A program made the position numbers and the translations under genes. Below are positions 1 to 14,500 of a DNA stretch of 64,000 nucleotides, in pieces. The first letter of the stretch is position 1. Every line of letters starts with the position of its first letter. Below the pieces are notes generated by a model. That model saw only the letters and a list, made by a program, of their open reading frames with translations, was not told the DNA's origin and did not search any database. The DNA comes from Chaetoderma sp. LZ-2023a (taxonomy: Eukaryota > Mollusca > Caudofoveata > Chaetodermatida > Chaetodermatidae). The DNA is taken from NCBI GenBank assembly GCA_034401795.1, contig JAVVLW010001330.1:159001-223000 (forward strand), read 5' to 3'.

Positions 1-299
1 TATTCGCCAGGAAGACTATGTAACGGAATGTCCTTCTGTTCTGGTGCCATGATGATGACTAGTGACTCACTATAGTCGCCAGGAAGGCTATGTAACGGAG
101 TGTCCTTCTGTTGTGGTGCCATGATGATGACTAGTGACTAACTATAGTCGCCAGGAAGGCTATGTAACGGAGTGCCCTACTGTTGTGGTGCTATGATGAT
201 GACTAGTGACTCACTATAGTCGTCATGAGGGCTATGTAACGGAGTGTCCTTCCGTTGTGGTGCCATGATGATGACTAGTGACTCACTATAGTCGCCAGG

Positions 300-3200
300 A
301 AGGCTATGTAACGGATTGCCCTTCTGTTGTCTTGCCATGATGATGACTACTGATTCACTATAGTCGGCAGGAAGGCTATGTAACGGAGTGTCCTTCTGTT
401 GGGGCTCCAGGATGATGACTAGTGACTCACTATAGTCGTCGCCAGGAAGGCTATGTAACGGATTGTCCTTCTGTTGGGGTTTCATGATGATGACTTGTGA
501 CTCGCTATAGTCGCCAGGAAGGCTATTGTAATGGAGTGCCCTCCTGTTGTAGTGCAATGATGATGACTAGTGACTCACTATAACCGCTTGGAAGGCTATG
601 TAATGGAGTGCCGGTCTGTTGTGGTGCCATGATGATGACTAGTGACTCACTATAGTCGCCAGGAAGGCTATGTAACGGAGTACCCTTCTGTTGTGGTGCC
701 ATGATGATGACTAGTGACTCACTATAGTCGCCAGGAAGGCTATGTAACGGAGTGTCCTTTGGTTGTGGTGCCATGATGATGACTAGTGACTCACTATAGT
801 CGCCAGGAAGGCTATGTAACGGAGTGCCCTTCTGTTGTGGTGCCATGATGATGACTAGTGACTCACTATAGTCGCCAGGAAGGCTATGTAACGGAGTGTC
901 CTTCTGTTGTGGTGCCATTATGATGACTAATGAGTCACTATGGTCGCCAGGAATGCTATGTAACGGAGTTCCCTTCTGTTGTGGTGCCATGATGATGACT
1001 AGTGACACACTATAGTCGCCAAGAAGGCTATGTAACGGAGTGCCCTTCTGTTGTAGTGCCAAGATGATAATTAGTGACTCACTATAGTCGCCAGGAAGGC
1101 TATGTAACGGAGTGTCCCTCTGTTGTGGTGTCATGATGATAACTAGTGACTCACTATAGTCGTCACGAAGGCTATGTAGAGGAGTGTCCTTCTGTTGTGG
1201 TGCCATGATGATGACTAGTGACTCACTATAGTCGCCAGGAAGGCTATGTAACAGAGTGTCCTTCTGTTGTGGTGCAATGATGATGACTAGTGATTCACTA
1301 TAGTCGCCACGAAGGCTATGTAACTGAGTGTCCTTCTGTTGGGGTTCCAGGATGATGACTAGTGACTCACTATAGTCGCCAGGAAGGCTATGTAACGGAT
1401 TGTCCTTCTGTTGGGGTTTCATGATGATGACTTGTGACTCGCTATAGTCGCCAGGAAGGCTATGTAATGGAGTGCCCTTCTGTTGTGGTGCCATGATGAT
1501 GACTAGTGACTCACTATAATCGCCAGGAAGGCTATGTAATGGAGTGCCGGTCTGTTGTGGTGCCATGATGATGACTAGTGACTCACTATAGTCGCCTGGA
1601 AGGCTATGTAACTGAGTGTCCTTCTGTTGGGGTTCCAGGATGATGACTAGTGACTCACTATAGTCGCCAGGAAGGCTATGTAACGGATTGTCCTTCTGTT
1701 GGGGTTTCATGATGATGACTTGTGACTCGCTATAGTCGCCAGGAAGGCTATGTAATGGAGTGCCCTTCTGTTGTGGTGCCATGATGATGACTAGTGACTC
1801 ACTATAATCGCCAGGAAGGCTATGTAATGGAGTGCCGGTCTGTTGTGGTGCGATGATGATGACTAGTGACTCACTATAGTCGCAGGAAGGCTATGTAACG
1901 AAGTGCCCTTCTGTTGTGGTGCCATGATGATGACTACTGACTCACTATATTCGCCAGGAAGACTATGTAACGGAATGTCCTTCTGTTGTGGTGCCATGAT
2001 GATGACTAGTGACTCACTATAGTCGCCAGGAAGGCTATGTAACGGAGTGTCCTTCTGTTGTGGTGCCATGATGATGACTAGTGACTAACTATAGTCGCCA
2101 GGAAGGCTATGTAACGGAGTGCCCTACTGTTGTGGTGCTATGATGATGACTAGTGACTCACTATAGTCGTCATGAGGGCTATGTAACGGAGTGTCCTTCC
2201 GTTGTGGTGCCATAATGATGACTAGTGACTCACTATAGTCGCCAGGAAGGCTATGTAACGGATTGCCCTTCTGTTGTCTTGCCATGATGATGACTACTGA
2301 TTCACTATAGTCGGCAGGAAGGCTATGTAACGGAGTGTCCTTCTGTTGGTGCTCCAGGATGATGACTAGTGACTCACTATAGTCGTCGCCAGGAAGGCTA
2401 TGCAACGGATTGTCCTTCTGTTGGGGTTTCATGATGATGACTTGTGACTAGCTATAGTCGCCAGGAAGGCTATTGTAATGGAGTGCCCTCCTGTTGTGGT
2501 GCCATGATGATGACTAGTGACTCACTATAACCGCTTGGAAGGCTATGTAATGGAGTGCCGGTCTGTTGTGGTGCCATGATGATGACTAGTGACTCACTAT
2601 AGTCGCCAGGAAGGCTATGTAACGGAGTACCCTTCTGTTGTGGTGCCATGATGATGACTAGTGACTCACTATAGTCGCCAGGAAGGCTATGTAACGGAGT
2701 GTCCTTCTGTTGTGGTGCCATGATGATGACTAATGAGTCACTATGGTCGCCAGGAAGGCTATGTAACGGAGTTCCCTTCTGTTGTGGTGCCATGATGATG
2801 ACTAGTGACTCACTATAGTCGCCAGGAAGGCTATGTAACGGAGTGCCCTTCTGTTATGGTGCCATGATGATGACTAGTGGCTTACTATAGTCGCCAGGAA
2901 GGCTATGTAACGGAGTGTCCTTCTGTTGTGGTACCATGATGATGACTAGTGACTCACTATAGTCGCCAGGAAGGCTATGTAACGGATTGCCCTTCTGTTG
3001 TCTTGCCATGATGATGACTAGTGATTCACTATAGTCGCCATGAAGGCTATGTAACGGAATGTCCTTCTGTTGTGGTGGCATGATGATGACAAGTGACTCA
3101 CTATAGTCGCCAGGAAGGCTATGTAACGGAGTGTCCTTCTGTTGTGGTGCCAAGATGATGACTAGTGACTCACTATAGTCGTTAGGATGGCTATGTAACG

Positions 3201-6200
3201 GAGTGGCCTTCTGTTGTGGTGCCATGATGATGACTAGTGACTCACTATAGTCGCCAGGAAGGCTATGTAACGGATTGTCCTTCTGTTGGGGTTTCATGAT
3301 GATGACTTGTGACTCGCTATAGTCGCCAGGAAGGCTATGCAATGGAGTGCCCTTCTGTTGTGGTGCCATGATGATGACTAGTGACTCACTATAATCGCCA
3401 GGAAGGCTATGTAATGGAGGGCCGGTCTGTTGTGGTGCCATGATGATGACTAGTGACTCACTATAGTCGCCAGGAAGGCTATGTAACGGAGTGCCCTTCT
3501 GTTGTGGTGCGATGATGATGACTAGTGACTCACTATAGTCGCAGGAAGGCTATGTAACGAAGTGCCCTTCTGTTGTGGTGCCATGATGATGACTACTGAC
3601 TCACTATATTCGCCAGGAAGACTATGTAACGGAATATCCCCCTGTTGTGGTGCCATATTGATGACTAGTGACACACTATAGTCGCCAGGAAGCCTATGTA
3701 ACGGTGTGTCCTTCTGTTGTGGTGGCATGATGATGACTAGTGACTCACTATAGTCACCAGGAAGGCTATGTAACGGAGTGTCCTTCTGTTGTGGTGCCAT
3801 GATGATGACTAGTGACTCACTATAGTCGCCAAGAAGGCTATGTAACGGAGTGCCCTTCTGTTGTGGTGCCATGATGATGACTAGTGGCTCACTATAGTCG
3901 CCAGGAAGGCTATGTAACGGAGTGTCCGTCTGTTGTGGTGCCATGATGATGACTAGTGACTCACTATAGTCGCCACGAAGGCTATGTAACGGAGTGCCCT
4001 TCTGTTGTGGTGCCATGATGATGACTAGTGACACACTAGTGTCGCCTGCAAGTCTATGTAACGGAGGGTCCTTCTGTTGTAGTGTCAGGATGATAACTAT
4101 TGACTCACTATAGTCGCCGGGAATGCTATGTAACGCAGTGTCCTTCTGTTGTGTTGTCATGATGATAACTAGTGACCCACTATAGTCGTCACGAAGGCTA
4201 TGTAACGGAGTGTCCTTCTGTTGTGGTGCCATGATGATGACTAGTGACTCACTATAGTTGCCAGGAAGGCGATGTAACGGAGTGTCCATCTGTTGTGGTG
4301 CCATGATGATGACTATTGACTCACTATAGTCGCCAGGAAGGCTATGTAACGGAGTGTCCTTCTGTTCTGGTGCCATTATGATGACTAGTGACTCACTATA
4401 GTCGCCAGGAAGGCTATTTAACGGAGTGTCCTTCTGTTAGGGTGCCATGATGATGACTAGTGACTCACTATAGTCATCACGAAGGCGATGTAACGGAGTG
4501 CCCTTCTGTTGTGGTGCCATGATGATGACTAGTGACACACTATGGTCGCCAGGAAGGCTATGTAACGGAGTGTCCTGCTGTTGTGGTGCCATGATGATGA
4601 CTAGTGACTCATTATAGTCGCCAGGCAGGCTATGTAACGGAGTGTCCTTCTATTGTGGTGCCATGATGACGACTAGTGACTCACTATAGTCGCCTGGAAA
4701 GCTATGTAACGGAGTTTCCTTCTGTTGTGGTGTCATGATGATAACTAGTGACTCACTATAGTCGCCAGGAATGCTAAGTAACGGAGTGTCCTTCTGTTGT
4801 GTTGTCATGATGATAACTAGTGACCCACTACTATAGTCGTCACGAAGGCTATGTAACGGAGTGTCCTTCTGTTGTGGTGCCATGTTGATGACTAGTGACT
4901 CACTATAGTCGCCAGGAAAGCGATGTAACGGAGTGTCCTTCTGTTGTGGTGCCATGATGATGACTAGTGACTGACTATAGTCGCCAGGAAGGCTATGTAA
5001 CGGAGTGTCCTTCTCTTGTGGTGCCATGATGATAAGGAGTGACTCACTATAGTCGCCACGAATGCTATGTAACGGAGTGTCCTTCTGTTGTGGTGCCATG
5101 ATGATGACTAGTGACTCACTATAGTCGCCAGGATGGCTATGTAACGTAGTGGCCTTCTGTTGTGGTGCCATGATGATGACTAGTGACTCACTATAGTCGC
5201 CAGGAAGGCTATGTAACGGAGTGTCCTTCTATTGTGGTGCCATGATGACGACTAGTGACTCACTATAGTCGCCTGGAAAGCTATGTAACGGAGTTTCCTT
5301 CTGTTGTGGTGTCATGATGATAACTAGTGACTCACTATAGTCGCCAGGAATGCTATGTAACGGAGTGTCCTTCTGTTGTGTTGTCATGATGATAACTAGT
5401 GACCCACTACCATAGTCGTCACGAAGGCTATGTAACGGAGTGTCCTTCTGTTGTGGTGCCATGTTGATGACTAGTGACTCACTATAGTCGCCAGGAAAGC
5501 GATGTAACGGAGTGTCCTTCTGTTGTGGTGCCATGATGATGACTAGTGACTCACTATAGTCGCCAGGAAGGCTATGTAACGGAGTGTCCTTCTGTTGTGG
5601 TGCCATGATGATAAGGAGTGACTCACTATAGTCGCCACGAAGGCTATGTAACGGAGTGTCCTTCTGTTGTGGTGCCATGATGATGACTAGTGACTCACTA
5701 TAGTCGCCAGGAAGGCTATGTAACGGAGTGCCCTTCTGTTGTGGTGCCATGATGATGACTAGTGACACACTATAGTCGCTAGGAAGGCTATGTAACGGAG
5801 TGCCCTTCGGTTGTGGTGCCAAGATGATGACTAGTGACTCACTATAGTCGCCAGGAAGGCTATTTAACGGAGTGTCCCTCTATTGTGGTGTCATGATGAT
5901 AGCTAGTGACTCACTATAGTCGTCACGAAGGCTATGTAGCGGAGTGTCCTTCTGTTGTGGTGCCATGATGATGACTAGTGACTCACTATAGTCGCCAGGA
6001 AGGCTATGTAACGGAGTGTCCTTCTGTTGTGGTGCAATGATGATGACTAGTGATTCACTATAGTCGCCACGAAGGCTATGTAACTGAGTGTCCTTCTGTT
6101 GGGGTTCCAGGATGATGACTAGTGACTCACTATAGTCGCCAGGAAGGCTATGTAACGGATTGTCCTTCTGTTGGGGTTTCATGATGATGACTTGTGACTC

Positions 6201-7230
6201 GCTATAGTCGCCAGGAAGGCTATGTAATGGAGTGCCCTTCTGTTGTGGTGCCATGATGATGACTAGTGACTCACTATAATCGCCAGGAAGGCTATGTAAT
6301 GGAGTGCCGGTCTGTTGTGGTGCCATGATGATGACTAGTGACTCACTATAGTCGCCAGGAAGGCTATGTAACGGAGTGCCCTTCTGTTGTGGTGCGATGA
6401 TGATGACCTGTGACTCACTATAGTCGCAGGAAGGCTATGTAACGAAGTGCCCTTCTGTTGTGGTGCCATGATGATGACTACTGACTCACTATATTCGCCA
6501 GGAAGACTATGTAACGGAATGTCCCTCTGTTGTGGTGCCATATTGATGACTAGTGACTCACTATAGTCGCCAGGAAGCCTATGTAACGGTGTGTCCTTCT
6601 GTTGTGGTGCCATGATGATGACTAGTGACTAACTATAGTCGCCAGGAAGGCTATGTAACGGAGTGCCCTTCTGTTGTGGTGCCATGATGATGACTCGTGA
6701 CTCACTATAGTCGTCATGACGGCTATGTAACGGAATGTCCTTCTGTCGTGGTGCCATGATGATGACTAGTGACACACTATAGTCGCCAGGAAGGCTATGT
6801 AACGGAGTGCCCTTCTGTTGTGGTGCCAAGATGATGACTATTGACTAACTATAGTCGCCAGGAAGGCTATGTAACGGAGTGTTCCTCTGTTGTGGTGTCA
6901 TGATGATAACTAGTGACTCACTATAGTCGTCACGAAGGCTATGTAGCGGAGTGTCCACCTGTTGTGGTGCCATGATGATGACTAGTGACTCACTATAGTC
7001 GCCAGGAAGGCTATGTAACGGAGTGTCCTTCTGTTCTGTTGTGGTGCAAGGATGATGACTAGTGACTCACTATAGTCGCCACGAAGGCTATGTAACGGAG
7101 TGTCCTTCTGTTGGGGTTCCAGGATGATGACTAGTGACTCACTGTAGTCGCCAGGAAGGCTATGTAACGGATTGTCCTTATGTTGGGGTTTCATGATGAT
7201 GACTTGTGACTCGCTATAGTCGACAGGAAG
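300..7230. repeat. Satellite block repeated at +11475 (about 11775-18705)
   Basis: Open-frame positions and products in this roughly 6.9-kb block recur with a constant offset of 11475 bp: 523-1782 with 11998-13257, 2470-2793 with 13945-14268, 4650-5171 with 16125-16646, and 6982-7194 with 18457-18669. One visible difference is in the unit near 3928 versus 15405, where GTTGTGG became GTTAGGG. That adds a minus-strand stop and splits a 284-codon frame into 147 and 116 codons. The left limit lies within 177-557, where the two copies stop matching. Confidence 0.88.
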
Positions 7231-10200
7231 GCTATTGTAATGGAGTGCCGTCCTGTTGTGGTGCCATGATGATGACTAGTGACTCACTATAGTCGCCAGG
7301 AAGGCTATGTAACGGATTGCCCTTCTGTTGTCTTGCCATGATGATGACTAGTGATTCACTATAGTCGCCATGAAGGCTATGTAACGGAATGTCCTTCTGT
7401 TGTGGTGGCATGATGATGACAAGTGACTCACTATAGTCGCCAGGAAGGCTATGTAACGGAGTGTCCTTCTGTTGTGGTGCCAAGATGATGACTAGTGACT
7501 CACTATAGTCGTTAGGATGGCTATGTAACGGAGTGGCCTTCTGTTGTGGTGCCATGATGATGACTAGTGACTCACTATAGTCGCCAGGAAGGCTATGTAA
7601 CGGATTGTCCTTCTGTTGGGGTTTCATGATGATGACTTGTGACTCGCTATAGTCGCCAGGAAGGCTATGCAATGGAGTGCCCTTCTGTTGTGGTGCCATG
7701 ATGATGACTAGTGACTCACTATAATCGCCAGGAAGGCTATGTAATGGAGGGCCGGTCTGTTGTGGTGCCATGATGATGACTAGTGACTCACTATAGTCGC
7801 CAGGAAGGCTATGTAACGGAGTGCCCTTCTGTTGTGGTGCGATGATGATGACTAGTGACTCACTATAGTCGCAGGAAGGCTATGTAACGAAGTGCCCTTC
7901 TGTTGTGGTGCCATGATGATGACTACTGACTCACTATATTCGCCAGGAAGACTATGTAACGGAATATCCCCCTGTTGTGGTGCCATATTGATGACTAGTG
8001 ACACACTATAGTCGCCAGGAAGCCTATGTAACGGTGTGTCCTTCTGTTGTGGTGGCATGATGATGACTAGTGACTCACTATAGTCACCAGGAAGGCTATG
8101 TAACGGAGTGTCCTTCTGTTGTGGTGCCATGATGATGACTAGTGACTCACTATAGTCGCCAAGAAGGCTATGTAACGGAGTGCCCTTCTGTTGTGGTGCC
8201 ATGATGATGACTAGTGGCTCACTATAGTCGCCAGGAAGGCTATGTAACGGAGTGTCCGTCTGTTGTGGTGCCATGATGATGACTAGTGACTCACTATAGT
8301 CGCCACGAAGGCTATGTAACGGAGTGCCCTTCTGTTGTGGTGCCATGATGATGACTAGTGACACACTAGTGTCGCCTGCAAGTCTATGTAACGGAGGGTC
8401 CTTCTGTTGTAGTGTCAGGATGATAACTATTGACTCACTATAGTCGCCGGGAATGCTATGTAACGCAGTGTCCTTCTGTTGTGTTGTCATGATGATAACT
8501 AGTGACCCACTATAGTCGTCACGAAGGCTATGTAACGGAGTGTCCTTCTGTTGTGGTGCCATGATGATGACTAGTGACTCACTATAGTTGCCAGGAAGGC
8601 GATGTAACGGAGTGTCCATCTGTTGTGGTGCCATGATGATGACTATTGACTCACTATAGTCGCCAGGAAGGCTATGTAACGGAGTGTCCTTCTGTTCTGG
8701 TGCCATTATGATGACTAGTGACTCACTATAGTCGCCAGGAAGGCTATTTAACGGAGTGTCCTTCTGTTAGGGTGCCATGATGATGACTAGTGACTCACTA
8801 TAGTCATCACGAAGGCGATGTAACGGAGTGCCCTTCTGTTGTGGTGCCATGATGATGACTAGTGACACACTATGGTCGCCAGGAAGGCTATGTAACGGAG
8901 TGTCCTGCTGTTGTGGTGCCATGATGATGACTAGTGACTCATTATAGTCGCCAGGCAGGCTATGTAACGGAGTGTCCTTCTATTGTGGTGCCATGATGAC
9001 GACTAGTGACTCACTATAGTCGCCTGGAAAGCTATGTAACGGAGTTTCCTTCTGTTGTGGTGTCATGATGATAACTAGTGACTCACTATAGTCGCCAGGA
9101 ATGCTAAGTAACGGAGTGTCCTTCTGTTGTGTTGTCATGATGATAACTAGTGACCCACTACTATAGTCGTCACGAAGGCTATGTAACGGAGTGTCCTTCT
9201 GTTGTGGTGCCATGTTGATGACTAGTGACTCACTATAGTCGCCAGGAAAGCGATGTAACGGAGTGTCCTTCTGTTGTGGTGCCATGATGATGACTAGTGA
9301 CTGACTATAGTCGCCAGGAAGGCTATGTAACGGAGTGTCCTTCTCTTGTGGTGCCATGATGATAAGGAGTGACTCACTATAGTCGCCACGAATGCTATGT
9401 AACGGAGTGTCCTTCTGTTGTGGTGCCATGATGATGACTAGTGACTCACTATAGTCGCCAGGATGGCTATGTAACGTAGTGGCCTTCTGTTGTGGTGCCA
9501 TGATGATGACTAGTGACTCACTATAGTCGCCAGGAAGGCTATGTAACGGAGTGTCCTTCTATTGTGGTGCCATGATGACGACTAGTGACTCACTATAGTC
9601 GCCTGGAAAGCTATGTAACGGAGTTTCCTTCTGTTGTGGTGTCATGATGATAACTAGTGACTCACTATAGTCGCCAGGAATGCTATGTAACGGAGTGTCC
9701 TTCTGTTGTGTTGTCATGATGATAACTAGTGACCCACTACCATAGTCGTCACGAAGGCTATGTAACGGAGTGTCCTTCTGTTGTGGTGCCATGTTGATGA
9801 CTAGTGACTCACTATAGTCGCCAGGAAAGCGATGTAACGGAGTGTCCTTCTGTTGTGGTGCCATGATGATGACTAGTGACTCACTATAGTCGCCAGGAAG
9901 GCTATGTAACGGAGTGTCCTTCTGTTGTGGTGCCATGATGATAAGGAGTGACTCACTATAGTCGCCACGAAGGCTATGTAACGGAGTGTCCTTCTGTTGT
10001 GGTGCCATGATGATGACTAGTGACTCACTATAGTCGCCAGGAAGGCTATGTAACGGAGTGCCCTTCTGTTGTGGTGCCATGATGATGACTAGTGACACAC
10101 TATAGTCGCTAGGAAGGCTATGTAACGGAGTGCCCTTCGGTTGTGGTGCCAAGATGATGACTAGTGACTCACTATAGTCGCCAGGAAGGCTATTTAACGG

Positions 10201-11594
10201 AGTGTCCCTCTATTGTGGTGTCATGATGATAGCTAGTGACTCACTATAGTCGTCACGAAGGCTATGTAGCGGAGTGTCCTTCTGTTGTGGTGCCATGATG
10301 ATGACTAGTGACTCACTATAGTCGCCAGGAAGGCTATGTAACGGAGTGTCCTTCTGTTGTGGTGCAATGATGATGACTAGTGATTCACTATAGTCGCCAC
10401 GAAGGCTATGTAACTGAGTGTCCTTCTGTTGGGGTTCCAGGATGATGACTAGTGACTCACTATAGTCGCCAGGAAGGCTATGTAACGGATTGTCCTTCTG
10501 TTGGGGTTTCATGATGATGACTTGTGACTCGCTATAGTCGCCAGGAAGGCTATGTAATGGAGTGCCCTTCTGTTGTGGTGCCATGATGATGACTAGTGAC
10601 TCACTATAATCGCCAGGAAGGCTATGTAATGGAGTGCCGGTCTGTTGTGGTGCCATGATGATGACTAGTGACTCACTATAGTCGCCAGGAAGGCTATGTA
10701 ACGGAGTGCCCTTCTGTTGTGGTGCGATGATGATGACCTGTGACTCACTATAGTCGCAGGAAGGCTATGTAACGAAGTGCCCTTCTGTTGTGGTGCCATG
10801 ATGATGACTACTGACTCACTATATTCGCCAGGAAGACTATGTAACGGAATGTCCCTCTGTTGTGGTGCCATATTGATGACTAGTGACTCACTATAGTCGC
10901 CAGGAAGCCTATGTAACGGTGTGTCCTTCTGTTGTGGTGCCATGATGATGACTAGTGACTAACTATAGTCGCCAGGAAGGCTATGTAACGGAGTGCCCTT
11001 CTGTTGTGGTGCCATGATGATGACTCGTGACTCACTATAGTCGTCATGACGGCTATGTAACGGAATGTCCTTCTGTCGTGGTGCCATGATGATGACTAGT
11101 GACACACTATAGTCGCCAGGAAGGCTATGTAACGGAGTGCCCTTCTGTTGTGGTGCCAAGATGATGACTATTGACTAACTATAGTCGCCAGGAAGGCTAT
11201 GTAACGGAGTGTTCCTCTGTTGTGGTGTCATGATGATAACTAGTGACTCACTATAGTCGTCACGAAGGCTATGTAGCGGAGTGTCCACCTGTTGTGGTGC
11301 CATGATGATGACTAGTGACTCACTATAGTCGCCAGGAAGGCTATGTAACGGAGTGTCCTTCTGTTCTGTTGTGGTGCAAGGATGATGACTAGTGACTCAC
11401 TATAGTCGCCACGAAGGCTATGTAACGGAGTGTCCTTCTGTTGGGGTTCCAGGATGATGACTAGTGACTCACTGTAGTCGCCAGGAAGGCTATGTAACGG
11501 ATTGTCCTTATGTTGGGGTTTCATGATGATGACTTGTGACTCGCTATAGTCGACAGGAAGGCTATTGTAATGGAGTGCCGTCCTGTTGTGGTGC
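2935..11594. repeat. 4330-bp tandem segmental duplication inside the satellite (two copies)
   Basis: The block starting near 2935 recurs head to tail near 7265 with an offset of 4330 bp. All long open frames in the first copy have identical counterparts 4330 bp later: 3522-4376 with 7852-8706, 4650-5171 with 8980-9501, 5229-5822 with 9559-10152, and 6982-7194 with 11312-11524. Boundaries are approximate (within one 72-bp unit), because the flanking units are themselves similar. The copies look essentially identical by eye, so the duplication is recent, maintained by exchange, or an assembly product. Confidence 0.9.
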
Positions 11595-14500
11595 CATGAT
11601 GATGACTAGTGACTCACTATAACCGCCAGGAAGGCTATGTAATGGAGTGCCGGTCTGTTGTGGTGCCATGATGATGACTAGTGACTCACTATAGTCGTCA
11701 GGAAGGCTATGTAACGGAGTGCCCTTCTGTTGTGGTGACATGATGATGACTAGTGACTCACTATAGTCGCCAGGAAGGCTATGTAACGGATTGCCCTTCT
11801 GTTGTCTTGCCATGATGATGACTACTGATTCACTATAGTCGGCAGGAAGGCTATGTAACGGAGTGTCCTTCTGTTGGGGCTCCAGGATGATGACTAGTGA
11901 CTCACTATAGTCGTCGCCAGGAAGGCTATGTAACGGATTGTCCTTCTGTTGGGGTTTCATGATGATGACTTGTGACTCGCTATAGTCGCCAGGAAGGCTA
12001 TTGTAATGGAGTGCCCTCCTGTTGTAGTGCAATGATGATGACTAGTGACTCACTATAACCGCTTGGAAGGCTATGTAATGGAGTGCCGGTCTGTTGTGGT
12101 GCCATGATGATGACTAGTGACTCACTATAGTCGCCAGGAAGGCTATGTAACGGAGTACCCTTCTGTTGTGGTGCCATGATGATGACTAGTGACTCACTAT
12201 AGTCGCCAGGAAGGCTATGTAACGGAGTGTCCTTTGGTTGTGGTGCCATGATGATGACTAGTGACTCACTATAGTCGCCAGGAAGGCTATGTAACGGAGT
12301 GCCCTTCTGTTGTGGTGCCATGATGATGACTAGTGACTCACTATAGTCGCCAGGAAGGCTATGTAACGGAGTGTCCTTCTGTTGTGGTGCCATTATGATG
12401 ACTAATGAGTCACTATGGTCGCCAGGAATGCTATGTAACGGAGTTCCCTTCTGTTGTGGTGCCATGATGATGACTAGTGACACACTATAGTCGCCAAGAA
12501 GGCTATGTAACGGAGTGCCCTTCTGTTGTAGTGCCAAGATGATAATTAGTGACTCACTATAGTCGCCAGGAAGGCTATGTAACGGAGTGTCCCTCTGTTG
12601 TGGTGTCATGATGATAACTAGTGACTCACTATAGTCGTCACGAAGGCTATGTAGAGGAGTGTCCTTCTGTTGTGGTGCCATGATGATGACTAGTGACTCA
12701 CTATAGTCGCCAGGAAGGCTATGTAACAGAGTGTCCTTCTGTTGTGGTGCAATGATGATGACTAGTGATTCACTATAGTCGCCACGAAGGCTATGTAACT
12801 GAGTGTCCTTCTGTTGGGGTTCCAGGATGATGACTAGTGACTCACTATAGTCGCCAGGAAGGCTATGTAACGGATTGTCCTTCTGTTGGGGTTTCATGAT
12901 GATGACTTGTGACTCGCTATAGTCGCCAGGAAGGCTATGTAATGGAGTGCCCTTCTGTTGTGGTGCCATGATGATGACTAGTGACTCACTATAATCGCCA
13001 GGAAGGCTATGTAATGGAGTGCCGGTCTGTTGTGGTGCCATGATGATGACTAGTGACTCACTATAGTCGCCTGGAAGGCTATGTAACTGAGTGTCCTTCT
13101 GTTGGGGTTCCAGGATGATGACTAGTGACTCACTATAGTCGCCAGGAAGGCTATGTAACGGATTGTCCTTCTGTTGGGGTTTCATGATGATGACTTGTGA
13201 CTCGCTATAGTCGCCAGGAAGGCTATGTAATGGAGTGCCCTTCTGTTGTGGTGCCATGATGATGACTAGTGACTCACTATAATCGCCAGGAAGGCTATGT
13301 AATGGAGTGCCGGTCTGTTGTGGTGCGATGATGATGACTAGTGACTCACTATAGTCGCAGGAAGGCTATGTAACGAAGTGCCCTTCTGTTGTGGTGCCAT
13401 GATGATGACTACTGACTCACTATATTCGCCAGGAAGACTATGTAACGGAATGTCCTTCTGTTGTGGTGCCATGATGATGACTAGTGACTCACTATAGTCG
13501 CCAGGAAGGCTATGTAACGGAGTGTCCTTCTGTTGTGGTGCCATGATGATGACTAGTGACTAACTATAGTCGCCAGGAAGGCTATGTAACGGAGTGCCCT
13601 ACTGTTGTGGTGCTATGATGATGACTAGTGACTCACTATAGTCGTCATGAGGGCTATGTAACGGAGTGTCCTTCCGTTGTGGTGCCATAATGATGACTAG
13701 TGACTCACTATAGTCGCCAGGAAGGCTATGTAACGGATTGCCCTTCTGTTGTCTTGCCATGATGATGACTACTGATTCACTATAGTCGGCAGGAAGGCTA
13801 TGTAACGGAGTGTCCTTCTGTTGGTGCTCCAGGATGATGACTAGTGACTCACTATAGTCGTCGCCAGGAAGGCTATGCAACGGATTGTCCTTCTGTTGGG
13901 GTTTCATGATGATGACTTGTGACTAGCTATAGTCGCCAGGAAGGCTATTGTAATGGAGTGCCCTCCTGTTGTGGTGCCATGATGATGACTAGTGACTCAC
14001 TATAACCGCTTGGAAGGCTATGTAATGGAGTGCCGGTCTGTTGTGGTGCCATGATGATGACTAGTGACTCACTATAGTCGCCAGGAAGGCTATGTAACGG
14101 AGTACCCTTCTGTTGTGGTGCCATGATGATGACTAGTGACTCACTATAGTCGCCAGGAAGGCTATGTAACGGAGTGTCCTTCTGTTGTGGTGCCATGATG
14201 ATGACTAATGAGTCACTATGGTCGCCAGGAAGGCTATGTAACGGAGTTCCCTTCTGTTGTGGTGCCATGATGATGACTAGTGACTCACTATAGTCGCCAG
14301 GAAGGCTATGTAACGGAGTGCCCTTCTGTTATGGTGCCATGATGATGACTAGTGGCTTACTATAGTCGCCAGGAAGGCTATGTAACGGAGTGTCCTTCTG
14401 TTGTGGTACCATGATGATGACTAGTGACTCACTATAGTCGCCAGGAAGGCTATGTAACGGATTGCCCTTCTGTTGTCTTGCCATGATGATGACTAGTGAT

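Noticed and set aside
523..1782. 419-codon minus-strand frame (repeated at 11998-13257) encoding 24-residue repeats, a possible repetitive protein gene
   Set aside because: The 72-bp monomer is a multiple of three and has one stop-free frame, so long open frames arise automatically. They are broken at random by 1-bp changes, with no splice or start context and no non-repetitive ends.
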